6,847 nt of DNA, taken from NCBI GenBank assembly GCA_024643705.1, contig JAHEML010000211.1:1-6847 (forward strand), given 5' to 3'. The notes under the pieces are model-generated. The model was not told the DNA's origin and did not search any database. It saw only the letters and a list, made by a program, of their open reading frames with translations. A program made the position numbers and the translations under genes. Positions 1-6,166 of this stretch are shown here, in pieces. Position 1 is the first letter of the stretch, and each line of letters opens with the position of its first letter. This stretch comes from Caldilineaceae bacterium. GTDB taxonomy: Bacteria; Chloroflexota; Anaerolineae; Caldilineales; Caldilineaceae.

Positions 1-2740
1 ATAGGCCCACGATGTTGGCGCTATCCTCGACAAAATCCCAGCCAGAAACCAACGCCTTCTCTATTTTTGTCTCCTGCCCTGCCAGGAAGGTATCGATCAC
101 GCCGATGATTTCCGAAGGGGTTTCGATGAGGCGGCTGCTGGCATAGTCGGGAATGTAGAGATCGTTGCCCTTCCATTGGCTCGGTTCTTTGTCGGTGTAA
201 TAGTCGTCGGTCAGGATATTGTCCTGGGCCAGGGCTGATGCCACCGTACTTTGGCTGGCTAATTCCAGGGCGTAGGTGCTTTCTACTTGGGACAGGTTGC
301 CCTCGCCAATGCGCCGGAAGGGGATCACCCGGTCATCGCCAGCAATGACCACATATTCGATATTGGGGCCGCTGGCGTAAAGCGAAAGCACCAGACCTCG
401 GATGGCATCGGCCACGGCGTTTGCCAGGTCGTTGTCGGCCAAGGATGTGGCGTTGGCTGCCCACGCGCCATAAGCTGCGGCCACAGCCGGATTGTTTTCT
501 ACCAAAACCACGCCACCTTCTACTTTGTCGTGATCGGCCAACTCGAAGAGCTTTGCCATGACGGCGCCTGCTTGGGCAGGGCCATAGAGGGTTTCCAACC
601 GGTTGCGATTGGTCAGAATCAGCGTGCGCACACCAGATGGATCGACCGTGGGCAGCGGTGTGGGCGTAGGCGTAGCTGTGGGCACAGGGGTTGGTGTCGG
701 TGTAGCTGTGGGCGGGATATTTTCTTGCAACTGCACTGTGTAGTTGCTTTCGCCGCCAAAGACCGTCGAATTGAACTGGGTGGTCTGGACAAAATAGTCA
801 CCGGCGACGGTGGGCGTAAAGACGATGGTAGCAGAACGCCCTGTGCCGTTGTCGTCGTTGGTCGCCAACAAGGTGCTGCCATCCCTGTCGTACAATCGCA
901 GCACAGTGTCACTGTTCAACCCAAGGCTGCCGGTAGAGATGCGATAGACCCCACCCACTTTGGCCGGGAAACGCAGCCAATCTTGATCGCCCAAGGCGCC
1001 GCCCAGGGGATCAGCACAGAAGTTGCGAGCTTGGGGAGAGCCATTGGGGGCCAGATTCTTGGCGTCCGCCGGTCCATTGTCTCCGTTGCCCGTTTCGCCG
1101 CCATCCAGCGAGCAAAAACCAGATTCCAGGATGAGATCGTAATTGGTGTTCGGCCCGGCTGCCTCTGGGTTGGCATGGCGGACCATGGCGTAGTATGTGC
1201 CTGTGGCCGATGGCTCGAAGACGATGCGCGAGGCCTGCACATAGTCGTAATCGTCGTTGGTGGCAAGCTGGTTGCCCTTGTCGTCGTAGATGGTCAGCAC
1301 GGTGTCGGCGGCAAAGCCCAGATCGCCTGTGCGTAGAACAAAGACCTGGGTGCTGGTCAGGGTGAACTTGACCCAATCCTGGTCGCCTGCGGGGCAGACG
1401 TTGTGGGTTTGGGGCGGTGTGCCCAATTCAAAAGGACGGGCCTGGGCAAAGGTGTCGTTTTCTTCCAGATCGTCGCTGACACACGAAGAAGACAACACCT
1501 GCATGGCGTAGGTGGCGCTGGAGCCGAAACGATCCGGGTTTTGGTTGGCAATCCGGGCATAGTAGACCTGATCACCGGAGCTGACGGCCTCGACCCGGTT
1601 GACATCTTTGGCAACATTGCTGTTGCTGCGGCTCTGGTTGCAGGAGCTATAGAGGGTGATGACAGGGTTGACACCTGTGCCTGTGGCGCTGCTGACAACC
1701 GCAAAGCTCTCGCCCGCTTTTGTGGTAAAACGCAGCCAGTCGGTGTCCCCCGGTTTCTGGAAGAGGCGCGTCTGTTTTGTGCCGTCGGTGGGGATCGTCC
1801 GGGCGCTGCCGCAGGTGTCATCCGGCTCGAAGTTGTCGGTGAGGCCGGTGGCGCTGGTCAGTGTCAAACTATAGGCAGTCAGCGGCCCTTGCTGGCTGCT
1901 GTCGTTCTGAATTTGGGCATAGTAGACCCCGGCCACCGGCGGCTGCCAAGCCAAGGTGGTTTTCCCGCTGGCAATCTCCACACCGCCGCAGGCGCTGCGT
2001 AGGGCAATCTGGGGCGAAGCGTGGGTTCCCAGGTTCGACGTTGACAGGGTGTAGGTGACGTCTGTCAATGCGGTGAACTTAATCCAATCCTGGTCGTCCA
2101 GATTTTGGTCGGTGGGGTGGCAGAAAGAGCGGGCCTCGGCACCGGTTTCGGTCAGCCAATTGGCTGCGCTGCACTGGTTGTCGTTCTCGTGGCTGTCCAC
2201 TTCGCACGTCACACCCACACAGAAGGGCAGGGATTTCAAATTGTTCGATTCGTTGTCCTCTGTAATGAGATTATCCCGATCCGCCCAGGCATAGATTACA
2301 TGATCGCAGCCTTTGCCGCTGATGGTTTGGGTGCGCTCGAACTGGGCTGATGCCCCTGCGGCAAGCGCCGGGAATTGAAAAGGACGCCCCAGGGTAGCCA
2401 GGCCAGGAGGTCGATCCGCGGGATCGATGTACAAATGGACAACAAAGCCTGCGCCGGTGCTGGCCGTGCCCTTGTTGCGCACAATCACTTTGACAGTGAC
2501 GCTTTGCCCATCAGCAGGAACCGGGGGATCGAGGCTGATCTCCACAGTCAAATCCGGCGAAGCGGCGGTCTCGGCCTGGGCTGTGCCTTCTCCCCACACT
2601 GTCCAGAAGAAGAGCGCTAGCAGGCAGCCAAGGACAGCCAGAACGCCGGTCAGCGAGGCCAGCCGTCTGCGGGCAGCACCCACCGGTGCGGCAGTTTCGG
2701 GGGAAGATGGATTGGAACGAAAAAGTTGATTGTGTGTCAT
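1..2740 (-). CDS. Secreted CARDB / four-PPC protein with C25 (gingipain-like) peptidase domain, 3' end outside window
   Basis: The frame is open from ATG at 2740 to the left edge, giving 913 complete codons without a stop, so the protein is C-terminally incomplete here. Residues 24-26 are RRR, followed by a hydrophobic stretch (27-49) and a plausible signal peptidase site after A-Q-A (54-56). Residues about 62-177 form a CARDB adhesion-type domain, closing with the typical acidic/Asn stretch E-D-N-E-S-N-N. Four PPC-like beta-sandwiches follow (about 182-293, 301-417, 421-540, 543-671), each with D-W-[IVL]-[RK]-F, at 218, 334, 455 and 587. A Thr/Pro linker (676-698) leads into a domain starting V-R-T-L-I-L-T-N. 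It contains V-V-I-A-G-D-D-R-V-I-P-F (797-808) and D-L-Y-I-P-D-Y-A-S-S-R-L (860-871), which I recognise as the N-terminal part of peptidase C25-like domains. The catalytic His and Cys would lie beyond the edge, so activity cannot be judged. Only a weak AGG lies 7 bases before the start. The gene follows the C13 gene by 36 bases on the same strand, probably in one transcript. The domain calls are by eye; CARDB and PPC are firm, C25 is likely. Confidence 0.92.
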   Translation of the reverse strand, partial: MTHNQLFRSNPSSPETAAPVGAARRRLASLTGVLAVLGCLLALFFWTVWGEGTAQAETAASPDLTVEISLDPPVPADGQSVTVKVIVRNKGTASTGAGFVVHLYIDPADRPPGLATLGRPFQFPALAAGASAQFERTQTISGKGCDHVIYAWADRDNLITEDNESNNLKSLPFCVGVTCEVDSHENDNQCSAANWLTETGAEARSFCHPTDQNLDDQDWIKFTALTDVTYTLSTSNLGTHASPQIALRSACGGVEIASGKTTLAWQPPVAGVYYAQIQNDSSQQGPLTAYSLTLTSATGLTDNFEPDDTCGSARTIPTDGTKQTRLFQKPGDTDWLRFTTKAGESFAVVSSATGTGVNPVITLYSSCNQSRSNSNVAKDVNRVEAVSSGDQVYYARIANQNPDRFGSSATYAMQVLSSSCVSDDLEENDTFAQARPFELGTPPQTHNVCPAGDQDWVKFTLTSTQVFVLRTGDLGFAADTVLTIYDDKGNQLATNDDYDYVQASRIVFEPSATGTYYAMVRHANPEAAGPNTNYDLILESGFCSLDGGETGNGDNGPADAKNLAPNGSPQARNFCADPLGGALGDQDWLRFPAKVGGVYRISTGSLGLNSDTVLRLYDRDGSTLLATNDDNGTGRSATIVFTPTVAGDYFVQTTQFNSTVFGGESNYTVQLQENIPPTATPTPTPVPTATPTPTPLPTVDPSGVRTLILTNRNRLETLYGPAQAGAVMAKLFELADHDKVEGGVVLVENNPAVAAAYGAWAANATSLADNDLANAVADAIRGLVLSLYASGPNIEYVVIAGDDRVIPFRRIGEGNLSQVESTYALELASQSTVASALAQDNILTDDYYTDKEPSQWKGNDLYIPDYASSRLIETPSEIIGVIDTFLAGQETKIEKALVSGWDFVEDSANIVGL
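647..715 (-). repeat. Low-complexity tract encoding Thr/Pro linker of the C25-like protein
   Basis: Encodes residues 676-698, with the pattern P-P-T-A-T-P-T-P-T-P-V-P. It sits between the fourth PPC domain and the start of the C25-like peptidase domain. It is the same type of linker as in the neighbouring C13 gene but less than half as long. Confidence 0.8.
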
Positions 2741-2776
2741 TGGTCTACCTGTAGTTCTCTTGGAAAGTCACCCGAT
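2741..2776 (-). other. Intergenic gap between C13 gene and C25-like gene
   Basis: Only 36 bases separate TAA (2777-2779) from the ATG at 2740. On the minus strand the gap ends in ACAGGTAGACCA before the ATG, with AGG 7 bases upstream as the only ribosome-site candidate. There is no hairpin terminator and no room for a normal promoter plus leader, which supports co-transcription of the two genes. Confidence 0.65.
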
Positions 2777-3460
2777 TTAGCGCGTAATAGTGGGCAGGAA
2801 AATCTGGATGCCACTGCCGGGCGAGAATGGAATGGCGTTAAGGCCCAAACGGTCTTGGGCGTAGAAGATGATGCGATAATCGCCATCTTTCAAGAAGCCA
2901 TTGGTGTAGTTAGCGCTGAACTTGCCCGGCTGCCCGGCCACTGGGTCCAACTTCACCACCGGCACATTGAGATTGATGGTGACATCGGCGGGTTCCTGGA
3001 AGCCAGGCTCGTAGATGGCGGCCCAGACAAGGTCGGTCTGTTCGGCTCCCTCGGCCACTGTGGCGTTGAACACCCCATTGGTGCCATTCTTTTCCACCTG
3101 GGCCGAGTTGATGGTGGGGCGCACAGAACTGAAGAAGAGGGTGACATGGCGGCTGGCCGCGTAGGTTCCGTCGCCCGCGTTGTAGACCCCATCGCCGTTG
3201 TCGTCCAGGAGTGGCGTTTGGTTGACGCCGGTAGCCGAAACTGCGGCCTTGCCCTGCTCGAAGCAGGCTTTCAGGTTGCCGCTGTCGGCCACGCAGGAGA
3301 AGAAGGCGTCGGAGAAGTAGGCTCCCTGGGCCGAGGCATAGGCATTGTTGTTGAAGCCGGTGGATGTGATGATCACCCGGCCCTCTTTGCTGATGCTGTC
3401 GGTGACATTTTGCTTGTTGATAAAACTGCCCGATACACACGCTTCGTAAACCACGGTGAT
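2777..3460 (-). repeat. Direct repeat, copy A (3' end of complete C13 gene)
   Basis: This 684-base segment matches 6167-6847 in the same orientation, at an offset of 3387 bases, or 3390 past a one-codon gap near the 3' end. Long near-identical stretches are visible, for example around 3281-3355 against 6660-6742. Similarity continues to the stop codons and is lost immediately after them: the 36-base and 69-base gaps that follow do not resemble each other. It reflects a tandem gene duplication and could support homologous recombination between the copies. Confidence 0.9.
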
Positions 3461-6097
3461 TTCGGTCACACCGGATTGATTCTCCAGGGTGGTCAGCCAT
3501 CCATCCATCTCGGCGGGTGTGACGCTGTTGGCCCCCGCACAGCCGGTGACACAGAACTTGTCGGCCAGACCGTGGTCCATCATGTAGATGAAGAGAGGCT
3601 TGTTGGCCCCCACCCGTGTCTTGGCCCAGACGGTGATGGCCTGCTGGAAGGCGGCGGGCGATGATGTGGCGTCCACCTCGTTGGCGACACCGTTCTGGTC
3701 GGCATCCTGGGCGACGGGTGCCAGATAGTAGATGTCGTCGTCGGTGAAGCCGGCGCTCTTGAAGATGCGATAGGCCCGGTTGGTGGAGTTGTAGATGTTG
3801 GTTTGCAAGCCAAAGGTTTCGTTGTGACCGGCAATGATGATGACAGCACCGGGGCTGGCTCCCAGCCGTTTGACGAGGATATTCTTCTGCGAGACGTTGC
3901 CCGCGGCATCGTAGACTTTGATGTTGATGTTGTTGTCGCCTGCGCCCAGTTCCAGGTCTTCGGCGCGCCAGGTGTCGTTGGCCCCGGACAGGGTGTAGTC
4001 CCATTTTTCCACGCCCTTGGTGGTATTGCGCACCTGGACACGGCTCAGGTTGCCGCCGCTGTCGGTCGCGTTGCCTGTAAAGGTGAGCTTGGAGGCGGTG
4101 GTGGTGTAGGTGCTGGAGCTGGTGGGCAGTTGCACCACCAGGCTGGGCAGGGTTGTATCTGCCGGGGCTTCGGCCAAGCACTGCACCTCCCCCGATTCTG
4201 GGCTTTCGTTGTTCGAGAAGTCCAGCGCACGCACCCGCATTTTGTAGCTGCTGCCTGTTGTTAAATTGTTGAGTTGGTAGTATGTGGTGTCCGAGCCATC
4301 CACATCTTCCGAGCCGGAGAATGTGCCAGCCAGGTTGCGATAGCTGATGCGATATTTACGCACATCCCGCTCCAGGCTCTGCTTCCACTGGACGCCAACC
4401 GTAGTGGCGTCGATGGAGATGCACCGGGTGTTGGCCGGAGCAGAAGGTGGCACATTGTCTGCCGAGACGGCGATTGTGTAGTTGGCTTTCGCCCCAAAAA
4501 GCGCACCGTCAAACTGCTGCAGCCGGATGAAATAATCCCCATTCTTGGTGGAATCCCATTCCAGGTTGACCGTAGAGCCAAAGGCGTTGTTGCCCGATGT
4601 GGCGGGATCGCTGGCGCAGGTGTCGTGGAGGAAGATGACCGCATCCGCGTCGTCGCCCACGTTTTCCACCCGGATGATGTAGGTCTTGTTAGCCTGGGCT
4701 GTAAAACGTACCCAATCCACGTCGCCTTTCAAGTGAAAGGTGTGGTTCTGGGTTCCGCCGTCTATGTTGATGACCTTGGCCTGGGTACACAGATTATCCA
4801 CCTCGAAACTGTCGCCCCCTGTAGGAACAGTTGTGGGTGTGGCAGTGCGGGTCGGTGTGCTTGTCGGTATACGGGTAGGCGTGTTCGTTGGTGTATGGGT
4901 TGGTGTGGCCGTATTGTTGGGCGTGGTGGCTGTTGGTGTGCGGGTCGGTGTACTTGTTGGTGTGGGTGTGCTTGTATTGGCAACCGGAGGTGCGTCGAAA
5001 CGCAGGACGCGTCCGTTGTCAAAATCGGCCACAAAGAGATTCCCGCTGCTGTCAAAGCTCATGCCCAAAGGGGAACTGAGTGTGTTCAGCCCGGCTGATC
5101 CACCCCGGTTTGCCAAAAAGCCACTGAAATTTGACTGCCCAAAGACGGTGCTGGGCGTTGTTCCATTGGTCAGGTAGCCCAATGCCCGATGGTTGGGCGT
5201 ATCCGACACCACCAGGTTGCCCCCGCTGTCCGCTGTCAAATCAATGGGGCAGGAGAGGAAGGTGGCGGAGGTGCTGCCCCCGGTGCTGGCACATTCTGAT
5301 GGGTGAGCCTGGCCCAAGGTTCGATTAGGCGTCGTGTAATTGTTGCTTGTCACGGGGTCCAAAAAGACGTTCACTGTCCCATTTTGGCTGTCGGCGATAA
5401 AGACATCTTTGCCGACTGCGGCTACAGCCCGCGGGCCGTTAAGCCCAGCGAATTGGGCAATGGGCGTCGGGTTGTTGGACGCGATGGGCAGGTTGTAGAC
5501 CAGCACCCGGCTATTGAATATATCGGTGACGAAGAGATGATTCTGGCTGTCCACGGCTATCCCGCGTGTGAATTGGAACTTGTTCTCTAAAATGCTTGAA
5601 TTACCCTGAGACCCAAAAATAAAATTGGGCTGTTGACCGCTGGTAGTGACGCTGTTGTAAACCAACACCCGGTGGTTACCGGTGTCGGCCACGTAGAGCC
5701 TGTTGCTGCTATCAACTGCGATGGCCTCTGGGTTGCCAACCTGGGTGGCTCCACTTTGTCCCAGAACAATGTCTGGGGAGTTGCCTGCCAACATGGCTGT
5801 GCTGTTCGGCCAACTCCAGATTGCGCCCTGGCGATAAGGGTTTCCATCACTTGAATCGTTACCCCAGATGGCGACAAAGAATCGTCCATTTGGGGCTACT
5901 GCGATCCCAACAGGATGGTCCAGCCCTGTGCGGGCGGCGTCGGCGGTGGGATCGGGCAACAAGTTTATCGAATCACTAGAGGTCCGTAAACTGGGGCTTC
6001 CGCTGGCAAAAATAGGGCTGGTCGCTCGACTTTGCCCATAGGATATGACAATAACTGCTGTGAAAATTGTTAAAAAAACAGTATAGGGTCGGCGCAT
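2777..6097 (-). CDS. Secreted C13 (legumain-like) cysteine peptidase with NHL propeller, Thr/Pro stalk, PPC, FN3 and Ig-like domains
   Basis: Complete gene of 1106 residues, predicted to be an extracellular cysteine endopeptidase. The N-terminus (M-R-R, then hydrophobic residues 6-20) is a signal peptide with a possible cut after S-R-A (25). Residues about 58-368 hold six NHL repeats, for example L-Y-V-A-D-T-G-N-H-R-V-L-V-Y at 134-147, enough for one beta-propeller. A Thr/Pro-rich stalk spans 375-427. A PPC-like domain covers 429-546 (D-W-V-R-F at 461), an FN3-like domain 549-641 and an Ig-like domain 646-745. The C13 peptidase fold covers about 750-980: the first strand is A-V-I-I-I-A-G-H-N-E, the catalytic His is H842 in M-M-D-H-G and the catalytic Cys is C887 in Y-E-A-C-V-S-G-S-F. 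The E-A-C-x-S-G-S motif is the legumain-family signature. EF-hand-like loops lie at 798-809 and 965-976. A C-terminal Ig-like domain (990-1106) ends in F-L-P-T-I-T-R. Legumains prefer Asn/Asp at P1, but I cannot confirm that specificity here. The start is the ATG directly before the signal peptide; the ribosome site is weak (AGG 4 bases upstream). Its nearest relative is the gene fragment directly upstream. Confidence 0.96.
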   Translation of the reverse strand: MRRPYTVFLTIFTAVIVISYGQSRATSPIFASGSPSLRTSSDSINLLPDPTADAARTGLDHPVGIAVAPNGRFFVAIWGNDSSDGNPYRQGAIWSWPNSTAMLAGNSPDIVLGQSGATQVGNPEAIAVDSSNRLYVADTGNHRVLVYNSVTTSGQQPNFIFGSQGNSSILENKFQFTRGIAVDSQNHLFVTDIFNSRVLVYNLPIASNNPTPIAQFAGLNGPRAVAAVGKDVFIADSQNGTVNVFLDPVTSNNYTTPNRTLGQAHPSECASTGGSTSATFLSCPIDLTADSGGNLVVSDTPNHRALGYLTNGTTPSTVFGQSNFSGFLANRGGSAGLNTLSSPLGMSFDSSGNLFVADFDNGRVLRFDAPPVANTSTPTPTSTPTRTPTATTPNNTATPTHTPTNTPTRIPTSTPTRTATPTTVPTGGDSFEVDNLCTQAKVINIDGGTQNHTFHLKGDVDWVRFTAQANKTYIIRVENVGDDADAVIFLHDTCASDPATSGNNAFGSTVNLEWDSTKNGDYFIRLQQFDGALFGAKANYTIAVSADNVPPSAPANTRCISIDATTVGVQWKQSLERDVRKYRISYRNLAGTFSGSEDVDGSDTTYYQLNNLTTGSSYKMRVRALDFSNNESPESGEVQCLAEAPADTTLPSLVVQLPTSSSTYTTTASKLTFTGNATDSGGNLSRVQVRNTTKGVEKWDYTLSGANDTWRAEDLELGAGDNNINIKVYDAAGNVSQKNILVKRLGASPGAVIIIAGHNETFGLQTNIYNSTNRAYRIFKSAGFTDDDIYYLAPVAQDADQNGVANEVDATSSPAAFQQAITVWAKTRVGANKPLFIYMMDHGLADKFCVTGCAGANSVTPAEMDGWLTTLENQSGVTEITVVYEACVSGSFINKQNVTDSISKEGRVIITSTGFNNNAYASAQGAYFSDAFFSCVADSGNLKACFEQGKAAVSATGVNQTPLLDDNGDGVYNAGDGTYAASRHVTLFFSSVRPTINSAQVEKNGTNGVFNATVAEGAEQTDLVWAAIYEPGFQEPADVTINLNVPVVKLDPVAGQPGKFSANYTNGFLKDGDYRIIFYAQDRLGLNAIPFSPGSGIQIFLPTITR
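4817..4975 (-). repeat. Low-complexity tract encoding Thr/Pro-rich stalk of the C13 protein
   Basis: Encodes residues 375-427, almost entirely Thr and Pro with scattered Ser, Arg, Asn and Ala (T-P-T-x-T-P-T pattern). The top strand is G/T rich with GGTGTG-type repeats. An imperfect copy of about 26 bases occurs at 4845-4870 and again at 4938-4963, 93 bases (31 codons) apart, so the tract grew in part by internal in-frame duplication. In the protein it separates the NHL propeller from the PPC domain and should form an extended, possibly glycosylated spacer. Confidence 0.85.
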
Positions 6098-6166
6098 GTA
6101 GCCTGTCTTGGATGAGTTGCTGAGAATTGGCTGACAAAGGGAAAAGGAATGAAGCGATGCCTGAAT
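6098..6166 (-). other. Intergenic gap between the two C13 genes
   Basis: These 69 bases lie between the upstream stop (TAA at 6167-6169) and the ATG at 6097. Read on the minus strand they contain a pyrimidine-rich run (ATTCCTTTTCCCTTTG) and end in GACAGGCTAC before the ATG, giving only a weak AGG ribosome site. A TTGTCA-like hexamer is present, but no matching -10 box stands at 16-18 bases. I see no stable stem followed by T's. Read-through transcription from the upstream gene is the simplest explanation. Confidence 0.6.

Noticed and set aside
287..1336. Long plus-strand open frame (349 codons) opposite the PPC-rich gene
   Set aside because: It is antisense to a frame with clear PPC and linker sequence; its translation is low-complexity Gly/Val/Arg-rich with no domain, signal or ribosome site. 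Similar antisense frames occur at 2726-3664 and 4274-5098 and are a by-product of GC-rich codon use.
2624..2635. Lipobox-like V-L-G-C at residues 36-39 of the CARDB protein
   Set aside because: The Cys is followed by ten more hydrophobic residues (L-L-A-L-F-F-W-T-V-W), so it sits inside the membrane segment; A-Q-A at 54-56 is a better signal peptidase I site.
2726..3664. Plus-strand open frame of 312 codons opposite the C13 catalytic domain
   Set aside because: The minus strand here encodes the catalytic dyad and is conserved as protein in the paralogue; the antisense translation shows no recognisable family.
2777..3850. Metacaspase/caspase (C14) identity for the catalytic domain
   Set aside because: The Cys motif E-A-C-x-S-G-S and the D-H-G His motif fit the legumain family C13; the D-x-C-x-S/Q-A-C-R-G-type caspase motif is absent.
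4817..4975. CRISPR-like or satellite array
   Set aside because: The repeats are in-frame Thr/Pro codons of an intact gene, without constant spacers or palindromic repeats.
6098..6166. Independent promoter before the complete C13 gene
   Set aside because: A TTGTCA-like hexamer exists but no -10 box at proper spacing; not reported as a promoter.
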